NCBI GenBank assembly: GCA_944322255.1
Contig: CALUOK010000004.1
Coordinates: 1-64,000, forward strand
Length of the DNA: 64,000 nt
Source of the DNA: Candidatus Methanomethylophilaceae archaeon
GTDB taxonomy: Archaea; Thermoplasmatota; Thermoplasmata; Methanomassiliicoccales; Methanomethylophilaceae
Reading direction: 5' to 3'
The notes below the pieces were generated by a model. It was not told the origin of the DNA. It was given only the letters and a program-made list of their open reading frames with translations, and ran no database searches. A program made the position numbers and the translations under genes. This document shows, piece after piece, positions 52,507 to 60,829 of the stretch; positions within the stretch are counted from its first letter, which is position 1, and every line of letters begins with the position of its first letter.

Positions 52507-53672
52507 CCGATCTGCACATCAGGGGGTTGGACGACCCCGACGTGAGGCTGGAGGGGATGCCGGCGACCCAGAGGCTCTGGGCCTCCGAGGACCCCTACGA
52601 CCTGGAGGGCACCGAGGACACGTTCCTGGAGGCCGTGAGGGAGAATCTCAGGCTCCACACAGGGTGCCCGTTCTACGCCGACTGGCTGGAGCGCAACGGC
52701 GTATCGCCGGAGGACATCAGGACGATGGACGACATCGTCCGCATCCCCCCGATTCCGGCGGAGTTCTACAAGACGCATGTGGTGAAGACCGCTTCCGACG
52801 ACGACATCGTCCTAACCCTGACGTCGTCCGGCACATCCGGGCAGAAGAGTCAGATGTTCTTCGACGAGTGGTCGATCTTCGCATCGGACAAGTCCGCGGA
52901 CGTCCAGATGGGACACTACGGCCGCATAACGGACGGGCCGGTGAACTTCCTGATGTACTCCTACGAGCCCGCGGAGGGCATCAACGCCGGGACCCTGAGG
53001 ACCCGCCAGATGATGCGCAGGTACGGCAGGGAGAACGAGCTGGTGTATGCGCTCAGGTGGACGGGCTCCGGACACGAGTTCGACATGTTCGGGTGCATCG
53101 AGGCCCTCCAGAGGTTCGAGGAGCAGGGCCTTCCCGTGTACATCCTCGGTTTCCCCGCTTTCCTTTACTTCACGTTGGAGAAGATGGAGGCCATGGGCCT
53201 TCCCAAGCTGAAGCTGAACCCCTCGTCGTTCGTCTCGATGGGAGGTGGATGGAAGGGGTTCGCGGACAGGCAGGTGTCCGCGGAGGAGTTCCGCCGTTAC
53301 GCATCGGACAGGCTGGGCCTTCCGGACAGGTGTTTCCACGAGACCTATGGGGCGGTGGAGCACGGCGTGGCCTACGTGGACTGCGACGAGCATCACTTCC
53401 ACGTCCCGGTGTACGACAGGGTGATCATTCGCGACCCCGTCACGATGGAGTCGCTGGGATACGACAGGAAGGGGATACTGAACTTCGTCTCGCCGATGAA
53501 CACGGCGGTTCCGGTCACCAGTCTGATGATGGGGGACTTCGCGGTCATGCATCCTCCGGGGAGCTGCAGGTGCGGGAACCCCGCGCCCTGGATAGAGATC
53601 GCGGGCCGCGCCGGGATCAAGGCGAACAGGAGCTGCGCCATCGCCGCGGCCGAGCTCCTCAGGAGGCGGTGA
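52503..53672 (+). CDS. LuxE-like acyl-protein synthetase
   Basis: Protein of 389 residues from a GTG that overlaps the previous stop (GTGA). The ATP-binding loop is LTLTSSGTSGQKSQMFFDE (residues 99-117). Further LuxE/PaaK features are FHETYGAVEHG and the closing CRCGNPAPWIEIAGRAG. LuxE activates a fatty acid as acyl-AMP and passes the acyl group through its own cysteine to LuxC. A candidate cysteine is in the final RSCAIAAAELL. The next gene encodes a LuxC-like reductase, so this is a matched pair. No luciferase gene (luxAB) is near. Confidence 0.8.
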   Translation: MTDLHIRGLDDPDVRLEGMPATQRLWASEDPYDLEGTEDTFLEAVRENLRLHTGCPFYADWLERNGVSPEDIRTMDDIVRIPPIPAEFYKTHVVKTASDDDIVLTLTSSGTSGQKSQMFFDEWSIFASDKSADVQMGHYGRITDGPVNFLMYSYEPAEGINAGTLRTRQMMRRYGRENELVYALRWTGSGHEFDMFGCIEALQRFEEQGLPVYILGFPAFLYFTLEKMEAMGLPKLKLNPSSFVSMGGGWKGFADRQVSAEEFRRYASDRLGLPDRCFHETYGAVEHGVAYVDCDEHHFHVPVYDRVIIRDPVTMESLGYDRKGILNFVSPMNTAVPVTSLMMGDFAVMHPPGSCRCGNPAPWIEIAGRAGIKANRSCAIAAAELLRRR

Positions 53673-53673
53673 C

Positions 53674-56133
53674 ATGAGGCAGCTGTGGAGGGGCGTGCCG
53701 GTGGATTCCACGGACGGTCTGTGGGACTCGCTCGACTCCGAGATAGATTCCACCCTGAGGGGAAGGCTCAGGACGTCCGATGTTCTGGACGCATGCGAGC
53801 GCATAAGCCAGAGGATACTTTCCGGCGACACCGCCCGTTACGAGGAGGCGCTGAGGGAGGATGGCAGTCCGGACCCGGCGCCCGTGCTGGCCGCCCTGGC
53901 GGAGAACCTGTCGCGCAGGGCCCTGACCAGGAAGCTGGTCGCCGAGTTGGGGACCGAGGCCCCCATGGATCTGTCCAGGCCGGTGCTCTCCGAGCAGTGC
54001 TACGAGGCGTGGAGGCCGGTCGGCGTGGTGGTTCACATCACCGCCGGCAACTCGCCGATAGTCGCGCCGATGGCCACGGTGGAGGGCCTCCTGACAGGCA
54101 ACATCAACATAGTGAAGTGCGCCAGCAACATGGGTGCGTTCGCATCCGCGGTGCTCGCAGACATGTGCGACGGCACCCCTCTGGTCGATTTCGTCTACCT
54201 TCTGAGGGTGTCCTCCAAGGACACGGAGAGGATGAGGTTCATCCTGGACCGCGCCGACTGCGTCAGCGTCTGGGGTGGGGAGGAGGCGACCCGTGCCGTG
54301 AGGGACATGACCCCGCAGGGGACGAGGTTCGTCTCCTGGGGCCACAGGATCAGCTTTGCGTACCTCGTCCCGGACAGCGTCACTCCGGAGAGCATGCGCC
54401 TGCTGGCGGCCAGCGTCTGCAGGAACGAGCAGCAGTCCTGCTCCAGTCCACAGTGCGTCCTGGTGGACACCGACGATCCGGAGGAGGTCCGGAACGTCGC
54501 CCGCATGCTCGCGGAGGCGTTGGACGACGTCGGCCCCCGGTTCCCCCGCGTGATGCCCGACGAGGCCCAGGCGGCGGAGATCGCTTCGGTGACGCAGGTT
54601 CACAGGTGCGACTGCTTCTTCTCCGGAGGAGGGATCATAGGCGGTCCGGGGGATCCATACAGGATCCTGATATGCGACCGGACCAAGTTCATGCCCTCGC
54701 CGCTGTTCAGGACGGTGTGGCTGTCCCCGCTCAGCAGAACGGACCTGGTCCCCACTCTCCGCGGGATGAGGGGATACCTCCAGACGGCGGGCCTCGCATG
54801 CCGCCAGAGCGACCTAGCCGAGCTCTCGGACATCCTTTATTCGGCGGGGGTCGACAGGATAACCCCGCTGGATTCCATGAGCGCCAGCTACTCGGGCGAG
54901 CCTCACGACGGCGGATACGCCCTGCCGAGGTTCATGAGGCGCGTGTCCCTGAGGACCGACCTGCCGATGCACGGTGTGTTGTCGATGTCGCAGATGGAGG
55001 AGCCGGAGGACATCCACGTCTCCGGTCCGATACAGGGCAAGGCGGACTACCCTCCGGTGCCGGACGAGGGCACGAGGGTCCTGATGAAGAGCGGCGGCAC
55101 CACTGGGGATCCCGTGTACTGCAGCTACACCCAGAGGGATTTCGACAACTACATCGTCAGGCCGGCCGTCAAGGCTCTCATAGCCGCCGGTCTGGACCCG
55201 GAGAACGACGTCCTGGCGGACTTCCTGAAGTCCGGCAACCTCTACGGCGGGCTCAACTCGTTCATATCCATCACGGACGCCATGTCCGCGAAGCACCTGA
55301 GCATCGGCGGCCTGGACGACGTCCGTCTGGCCGCGGAGTACCTGGTGAGGGGGAGGGCGACGGCCGTGCTCGGCGCACCGAGCTACATCATCCGCCTGTT
55401 CACCCAGAACCACGACCTCATGAAGGGATACGGCAGGGTGAGGAAGGTGTTCTTCGGCGGGGAGATGATGACCGAGGGCCAGATGGCGTATCTCAGGGAG
55501 GAGTTCGGCGTGGAGGTCATCAGGGGCGTCCTGTACGGGGCCAACGAGACCGGCACCATGGGCTACCAGTGCGACGAGTGCGGTCACAACGTTTACCACC
55601 TGTGCGCGGACATCCAGAGGCTTGAGATCGTGAGGCAGGATTCCGACGAGCCGGTCGGCGAGGGGGAGGCCGGGAGGATGCTCTTCACCGGGTTCCTCAG
55701 GGAGAACGGCCGCACGGAGAGGTACGACATAGGCGACCTCGGAAGATGGGTCCTCGGGGAGTGCCCCTGCGGAAGGAGGGAGCCCAGGTTCGAGCTCCTA
55801 GGCAGGCACGGCGACGTCGTGCGCATTGGAGGGACCTTCTTCAACTACCACCGCATCGCGGCGGTCCTCGCCCACAGGTTCGGATACAGCGGCCTCATGC
55901 AGATCGTACTGGGCACCGACGGGCTGACTGAGACGATGTCCATCCGCGTGCAGGAGACAGAAGCATCCACGGAAGGCGCCCTCGACGTCCTGGTGGAGGA
56001 GTACGACTCCTTCGCCAAGGTCGTTCCCACCGGTCTTGTCAGGGTCACGGTGGACCGCATCCCGGATTCGGATTTCATCATTAACGACAAGAGCGTCAAG
56101 CTCAGGACCATCGTGGACGGAAGGGAGAGATGA
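53674..56133 (+). CDS. LuxC-like acyl-CoA reductase fused to PaaK-type AMP-forming ligase
   Basis: Protein of 819 residues. Residues 1-400 match LuxC, an aldehyde-dehydrogenase-fold fatty acyl reductase: GVVVHITAGNSPIVAPMATVEGLLTG, then C256 in NEQQSCSSPQCVLVDT as the expected thioester cysteine. Residues 430-819 form a phenylacetate-CoA ligase or LuxE-like adenylating domain (VLMKSGGTTGDPVYCSYTQRDF, GVLYGANETGTMGYQCDECGH, GRMLFTGF, IGGTFFN). The fusion could activate an acyl substrate and reduce it to an aldehyde. The ATG is one base after the luxE-like stop, preceded by AGGAGG. I know no characterised protein of this architecture. Confidence 0.75.
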   Translation: MRQLWRGVPVDSTDGLWDSLDSEIDSTLRGRLRTSDVLDACERISQRILSGDTARYEEALREDGSPDPAPVLAALAENLSRRALTRKLVAELGTEAPMDLSRPVLSEQCYEAWRPVGVVVHITAGNSPIVAPMATVEGLLTGNINIVKCASNMGAFASAVLADMCDGTPLVDFVYLLRVSSKDTERMRFILDRADCVSVWGGEEATRAVRDMTPQGTRFVSWGHRISFAYLVPDSVTPESMRLLAASVCRNEQQSCSSPQCVLVDTDDPEEVRNVARMLAEALDDVGPRFPRVMPDEAQAAEIASVTQVHRCDCFFSGGGIIGGPGDPYRILICDRTKFMPSPLFRTVWLSPLSRTDLVPTLRGMRGYLQTAGLACRQSDLAELSDILYSAGVDRITPLDSMSASYSGEPHDGGYALPRFMRRVSLRTDLPMHGVLSMSQMEEPEDIHVSGPIQGKADYPPVPDEGTRVLMKSGGTTGDPVYCSYTQRDFDNYIVRPAVKALIAAGLDPENDVLADFLKSGNLYGGLNSFISITDAMSAKHLSIGGLDDVRLAAEYLVRGRATAVLGAPSYIIRLFTQNHDLMKGYGRVRKVFFGGEMMTEGQMAYLREEFGVEVIRGVLYGANETGTMGYQCDECGHNVYHLCADIQRLEIVRQDSDEPVGEGEAGRMLFTGFLRENGRTERYDIGDLGRWVLGECPCGRREPRFELLGRHGDVVRIGGTFFNYHRIAAVLAHRFGYSGLMQIVLGTDGLTETMSIRVQETEASTEGALDVLVEEYDSFAKVVPTGLVRVTVDRIPDSDFIINDKSVKLRTIVDGRER

Positions 56134-57857
56134 CGCAGAGGAGCCCGTATCTGGTGAACAGGGCGTTCCGCTCCTATCTGGCAGCCACGGTGATGTCCAC
56201 CATGGCTGTCTCCTTCGGCACCATGCTGGGAAGCATCGTGGTCGGCAACGTCATGGGGCCCACCGCACTGGGCGCGGTCAACGTGATGATGCCGATCATC
56301 CAGCTGTTGGCGGCCCTCAACGCGCTCATCAACATCGGAGGTGCCACCGTGATGGCGGTGAACGTCGGCAGGGGCAGGACGGACGAGGTCCGCGGGATCT
56401 TCACGAAGTCCATGATGATGTCCCTGGCGGTGTCGGTCGCCATAGCGGTGGTCGGCGTCCTGTTCATCGACGAGATAATGTCCATGCTGTGCACGGACGA
56501 CGAGCTCCTGGGTATGGCGAGGGAGTACGGCATCATGGTGTTCGCCATGAGTCCCCTGTTTGTTATCATGCCCGGACTGGGTGCTTACGTCAGGACCGAC
56601 AACTCCCCCAGGCTGGCCATGGCGTCGTTCATCGCCATGAACGCCACCGACCTCGTGCTGTCGTTCGTCTTCATGGAGTACCTTGACATGGGTCTGACCG
56701 GCTTCGCTCTGGGGACCGGCATCGGATACGTGGTCGGTCTGGCGGTCCTCATCCCCCACTTCATCGGGAGAGGGAGGGCCATCGGCATCGGGTGGGGGTC
56801 GGTCGGATGCTCCGAGATACTGACCATGGGGGCCCCCACCGCCCTCGGCATGGGGATGATCATGGTGAACATGCTGGGGATCAACCTGCTGGTGATGGAC
56901 AACCTGGGGTCGGACGGCATGGCCATCCGCTCGGTGTGCACCAACGTGCAGATGATCTCATCCATATTCGTCTCGGGGATCTCCCAGACGCTGCAGCCGG
57001 TCGGCGGCTCCCTGTACGGGTCCGAGGACCTCACGGGGATGAGGATGGTCGTCGGCATCGCGACCAGGCACCAGCTTGCTGTTGCCGCTGCCATAACCCT
57101 GATCACCCTGGCGGTGCCGACGGTGTTCCTGACCCTGTACGGCGTAACCGACCCGTCCATCCACGATGTGGCGGTGGGTGACCTGCGTCTGTTCGCCCCG
57201 TACATCCTGTTCCAGGCGGCGAACTACTTCATCATGGTGATCTACCAGGTGTTCGGGCATCGTCCCATCGCGCTGTCCATATCAGTGATGGAGTGCGCGT
57301 TCATCCTCGTGGCGGCATACGCCCTCACGCCGCTCAGCACCGATTTCATCTGGCTGTCTTTCGTCATCGGAGAATCCCTGGTCACGGTCGTAATCGTCGT
57401 CATGTCGCTGGTCATCAGGCACCGCTGTCCGGAGTTCTCCGGCGTCTCCCTGCTCAGGAAGCCCAGCGGAGAGGTCATGGACACATCCATGTCCGGCGAC
57501 GGTTCCGAGCTGTCGCAGGTGCTGGACGAGACCTCGGCGTTCCTGGAGGAGGTTGGTGTCGACAGGCCGCTGGCCGAGAGGGTGCGGCTCTGCTGCGAGG
57601 AGACGCTGCTGAACGTGGTGGACCACGGTCTCCGCCGGGACCCCGACAGGTTCGTGGACCTGATGGTGAGGGTCGACGGAGACGGGATCAAGGTCACCAT
57701 CAGGGACGACGGTCCGATCTTCGATCCAGTGAAGTACGACGAGGATACTGGATACGGTCTGATGATCGTCAGAGGCGAGTGCAGCACCCTGAACTACGCC
57801 AGGAGCATGGACCAGAACAACGTGTTCATAGGGTTCGACGCGGTCTGCCGGGGATGA
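56130..57857 (+). CDS. MATE transporter fused to an RsbW-like serine kinase domain
   Basis: Protein of 575 residues, overlapping the upstream gene in ATGA. Residues 1-440 make 12 hydrophobic helices of a MATE-family efflux carrier (LGSIVVGNVMGPTALGAVNVMMP, ISGISQTLQPV-type repeats). Residues 460-575 are a GHKL/HATPase domain with a full N box (CCEETLLNVVDHG), G1 (RDDGPIFDP) and G2 (GYGLMIVRGE). This domain therefore looks active and faces the cytoplasm. It could phosphorylate the STAS domain of the first gene and tie transport to that switch. MATE carriers export small organic cations or drugs; the cargo here is unknown. Confidence 0.78.
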   Translation: MTQRSPYLVNRAFRSYLAATVMSTMAVSFGTMLGSIVVGNVMGPTALGAVNVMMPIIQLLAALNALINIGGATVMAVNVGRGRTDEVRGIFTKSMMMSLAVSVAIAVVGVLFIDEIMSMLCTDDELLGMAREYGIMVFAMSPLFVIMPGLGAYVRTDNSPRLAMASFIAMNATDLVLSFVFMEYLDMGLTGFALGTGIGYVVGLAVLIPHFIGRGRAIGIGWGSVGCSEILTMGAPTALGMGMIMVNMLGINLLVMDNLGSDGMAIRSVCTNVQMISSIFVSGISQTLQPVGGSLYGSEDLTGMRMVVGIATRHQLAVAAAITLITLAVPTVFLTLYGVTDPSIHDVAVGDLRLFAPYILFQAANYFIMVIYQVFGHRPIALSISVMECAFILVAAYALTPLSTDFIWLSFVIGESLVTVVIVVMSLVIRHRCPEFSGVSLLRKPSGEVMDTSMSGDGSELSQVLDETSAFLEEVGVDRPLAERVRLCCEETLLNVVDHGLRRDPDRFVDLMVRVDGDGIKVTIRDDGPIFDPVKYDEDTGYGLMIVRGECSTLNYARSMDQNNVFIGFDAVCRG

Positions 57858-57932
57858 CCCGTCCTCCCTACACGGGTCGCTCCCGGAGGTAGGGACACAG
57901 TTCAAAAATACGTGAGTATGTTAGCATGGTCC

Positions 57933-58835
57933 ATGAAGCATCTGATGACCGGGAAGGTCAAGGAAGTCTACGAGGTCGACGCGGACACGCTGGAGTTCGC
58001 GTACACCGACAACATCTCCGTTTTCGACAAGATCATCCCCTCGAAGATCCCCCACAAGGGCGAGACGCTCTGCAGGACCGCCAAGTACTGGTTCGGCAAG
58101 CTGAACGAGGCCGGCATCAACAACCACTACATCAGCGAGCCCTCCAAGGACAGGATGAGGGTCAAGAGGGTCGACGTCATCCGCGACTACAGCAAGATCG
58201 ACGGCACCACCACCAACTACCTGATCCCCCTGGAGGTCATCTGCAGGTACTACGCCGCCGGATCCCTCCTGGACAGGCTCAAGTCCGGGAAGGTCAAGCC
58301 GGAGGACCTGGGATTCCCCGCGGGACACGAGGTCAAGAGAGGGGAGAAGCTCCCGAAGCCCTTCGTGGAGTGCACCACCAAGCTGGAGGAGCACGACGAG
58401 AACCTGACCGAGGCCGAGGCCAAGGAGATGGCCGGGCTCTCCGACGCCGAGTACCAGGAGATCGTGGACACCGTTCTCAGGATCGACCAGATCATCGCGG
58501 AGGAGGCCGGCAAGCGCGGGCTCATCCACTGCGACGGAAAGAAGGAGTTCGGATACGACAAGGAGAGGAAGCTCATGGTCGTCGACACCTTCGGAACCCT
58601 GGACGAGGACCGCTGGTGGGACGCCGAGGAGTACGCCAAGGGCAACATCGTGGAGCTCTCCAAGGAGTTCGTCAGGCAGTACTACCGCGAGACCGGGTAC
58701 CACGACGAGCTCTACGCCGCCAGGGACGCCGGGAAGCCCGAGCCGGACATACCCGCACTCCCCCAGGACATCATCGACCGCGTGAGCAAGCTGTACGTCG
58801 ACATGTACGAGCGCATCACCGGCGAGAAGTTCTGA
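57933..58835 (+). CDS. purC: Phosphoribosylaminoimidazole-succinocarboxamide synthase
   Basis: Protein of 300 residues (ATG 57933; other in-frame starts at 57912 and 57918). SAICAR synthase features are GKVKEVYEVD at the start, FDKIIPSKIPHKG, the substrate motif PLEVICRYYAAGSL and VDTFGTLDEDRWW. It joins aspartate to CAIR in purine synthesis. A TATA-like AAAAATACG at 57904-57912 is 21-29 bases upstream, favouring the 57933 start. The gene lies just after the acyl/MATE operon but has its own promoter and a strong terminator. Confidence 0.93.
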   Translation: MKHLMTGKVKEVYEVDADTLEFAYTDNISVFDKIIPSKIPHKGETLCRTAKYWFGKLNEAGINNHYISEPSKDRMRVKRVDVIRDYSKIDGTTTNYLIPLEVICRYYAAGSLLDRLKSGKVKPEDLGFPAGHEVKRGEKLPKPFVECTTKLEEHDENLTEAEAKEMAGLSDAEYQEIVDTVLRIDQIIAEEAGKRGLIHCDGKKEFGYDKERKLMVVDTFGTLDEDRWWDAEEYAKGNIVELSKEFVRQYYRETGYHDELYAARDAGKPEPDIPALPQDIIDRVSKLYVDMYERITGEKF

Positions 58836-58848
58836 TCATCAAACCCAT

Positions 58849-58870
58849 GATCCCGGGGCGACCCGGGATC
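58849..58870 (+). terminator. Terminator of purC
   Basis: GATCCCGGG GCGA CCCGGGATC is a perfect 9-bp stem, 14 bases past the stop codon. Confidence 0.65.
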
Positions 58871-59025
58871 TCATCACATTTTGAACCGGGGTCGCAGGTC
58901 TCACTTCTTGCACCTTTCCGGACTGCTTTAGCGCGGCACATCAGGATAGGATGACCCGAACGATAACAGGAACTTCGAATTCCGAAGTCCAGGACAAGGG
59001 TCCTGTATGATTTCATAATCGTAAA

Positions 59026-59082
59026 TGGAAGGAATTCTTTCTAGTAGGTGGAAGGAATTATTTCTAGTAGGTGGAAGGAATA
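59026..59082. repeat. Three phased copies of TGGAAGGAAT at 23-bp period
   Basis: TGGAAGGAAT begins at 59026, 59049 and 59072, with TTCTAGTAGG shared between the first two units. The array ends about 37 bases before the DUF4143 ATPase start and occupies its promoter region. The last copy also makes GGAATAATTTCC, a near palindrome. It may be an operator array; its AT-rich composition differs from the surroundings. Confidence 0.75.
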
Positions 59083-59118
59083 ATTTCCATTAAGTAATCC
59101 TCCATCCATCTTCATGAC

Positions 59119-60393
59119 ATGTCCCTCACTCCCGAAGGCTATAAACCGCGTATTGTGGACCAGATGCTCGAGCGGAAGCTTCACGTATTCGGGGCTGTGA
59201 GCATAGAAGGTCCGAAGTGGTGCGGAAAGACCTGGACAGCAGAGAACCATGCAGAGAGTGAGATCAAGATTGCAGAAAACAGAGGTCCTCTGACGAATCG
59301 CGACTATGTACTCGCGGATGTCAGCAGGGCATTGGTCGGAGACAGCCCCCATCTCATCGACGAGTGGCAGGAGGTTCCCCAGATATGGGATTCTGTCCGT
59401 TCCGACCTCGACAGTCATCCCGGCCATGGCAGATACATCCTGACGGGATCGTCTGTTCCCAGACGTGAGGAGTACATCCACAGCGGTATCGGGCGCATAG
59501 CGAAACTCAAGATGCGTACGATGACGCTTTTCGAGACCGGAGATTCGGATGGTAGCGCATCATTGCGTGAACTCATGCTCGGGAAGCTCGAGATGTCCGA
59601 GAAGAGGGATGTGGAGTTGGAACAATTGGTGGACTTCGTGGTTCGCGGGGGATGGCCGGCCGCCATGGGAGTGGATCCTGAGGATTACGGGTTGATTCCC
59701 AGAGAGTACATAGAGTCCGCCATCGAGGATGCATGCAGGCTTGACGGAAAGCGGAGGGACAGGGAGAAGATGACGATGCTGATCAAGTCTCTCTCACGTA
59801 ACGAGAGCACGGTGGTCAGCAACGAGACCGTCAAGAACGGTATGAGGTCCTATGATGACGAGAGCATCTCCAACGATACATACTATGACTACTCGGATTG
59901 TCTGGACCGCATCCATCTCCTGGAGGACACACCCAGTTTCAAGGCGAATTTCAGATCCAACGTCCGCATTGGAAAGAAGCCGAAACGTCATCTCACCGAT
60001 GTATCGCTGGCCGTTGCCGCTCTGGGCCTCAACCACAAGAAACTGATGGGGGATCTGAACACGTTCGGATTCATGTTCGAGTCCCTCTGTGAACACGATC
60101 TCCAGATATACGCTGAATGCGCAGGAGGTTCACTGTACCATTACCGTGACGATTCAGGCAGGGAGGTTGATGCCATAGTGGAATCAGAGGACGGGAGTTG
60201 GGGTGCGTTCGAGATCAAGCTGGGTGCGGGTCAGATCGATGATGCGGCCGAACACCTGCTCAGGATGAGGGACGTGTTCGAATCCAGAGGGAACACCCCA
60301 TGTGTGCTCTGCGTCATCAGCGGTTTGTCAAATTGGGCGTATCGGCGTCCCGACGGGGTCTTCGTCGTCCCCATAACCTCTCTCGGTCCGTGA
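59119..60393 (+). CDS. AAA-family ATPase with DUF4143 nuclease-like domain
   Basis: Protein of 424 residues. Walker A is GPKWCGKTWTA (about residues 31-41), and Walker B is in HLIDEWQEVP. GRYILTGSS is the usual sensor region. The C-terminal DUF4143 part has FGFMFESLCEHDLQIYAE and SGREVDAIVESEDGSWGAFEIKLG, which follows a PD-(D/E)xK-like order (D, then E-x-K). These ATPases are numerous in gut microbes and are thought to be mobile or defence-related, but their function is unknown. Three phased repeats precede it. Its 3' end meets the convergent UPF0179 gene with no gap. Confidence 0.82.
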   Translation: MSLTPEGYKPRIVDQMLERKLHVFGAVSIEGPKWCGKTWTAENHAESEIKIAENRGPLTNRDYVLADVSRALVGDSPHLIDEWQEVPQIWDSVRSDLDSHPGHGRYILTGSSVPRREEYIHSGIGRIAKLKMRTMTLFETGDSDGSASLRELMLGKLEMSEKRDVELEQLVDFVVRGGWPAAMGVDPEDYGLIPREYIESAIEDACRLDGKRRDREKMTMLIKSLSRNESTVVSNETVKNGMRSYDDESISNDTYYDYSDCLDRIHLLEDTPSFKANFRSNVRIGKKPKRHLTDVSLAVAALGLNHKKLMGDLNTFGFMFESLCEHDLQIYAECAGGSLYHYRDDSGREVDAIVESEDGSWGAFEIKLGAGQIDDAAEHLLRMRDVFESRGNTPCVLCVISGLSNWAYRRPDGVFVVPITSLGP

Positions 60394-60819
60394 TCAGAGC
60401 AGGTCAGCGGCGACCATCTTCTCGCCGATCGGGCACTCCAGGTCCTTCCCGAGGCTGGTGACGGTGTACTTCTGGCCGTCCCTCTTGCCGATGGCGTGGC
60501 AGCGCCAGTAGTTGGGGCAGGAGACCTCCTGGCACTTCGATTCGGAGTACGTCAGGGTGACACCCTCCATGGCCCCCTTCTTGGGGATGGCCCCCGGCGT
60601 GGGGACCTTCTCGACCTCGACGGCGACGACCTCTCCCTCGCACTGCTCGCAGGAGTGCCTCTGGCTCCTGACCTCGGCCACCCTGTACCTCGCCCCGGGC
60701 TCGAGGTTGAAGCAGACGCCCTTCAGCCTGCAGTCCTTGCATTCCGTGAGGGGGCCCATGAAGTAGAACTCGTTCCCCGCCTTCGCCTGCGGCTCGCTGA
60801 TGAGAGTTATGAGTGCCAT
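60394..60819 (-). CDS. UPF0179 family cysteine-rich protein
   Basis: Protein of 141 residues. It contains CKDCRLKGVCFNLEPG, CEQCEGE, and CQEVSCPNYWRCHAIGKRDGQKY, eight or more cysteines in pairs typical of UPF0179, an archaeal family likely to bind zinc or an iron-sulfur cluster. Function is not established. It lies 10 bases downstream of the G1P dehydrogenase gene on the same strand, a probable operon. Confidence 0.82.
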   Translation of the reverse strand: MALITLISEPQAKAGNEFYFMGPLTECKDCRLKGVCFNLEPGARYRVAEVRSQRHSCEQCEGEVVAVEVEKVPTPGAIPKKGAMEGVTLTYSESKCQEVSCPNYWRCHAIGKRDGQKYTVTSLGKDLECPIGEKMVAADLL

Positions 60820-60829
60820 TTTTCCACCT

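Noticed and set aside
52503-56133. A bioluminescence operon
   Set aside because: LuxC- and LuxE-like genes are present but no luciferase (luxA/luxB) or luxD/luxG genes; the neighbours are a STAS switch and a MATE carrier.
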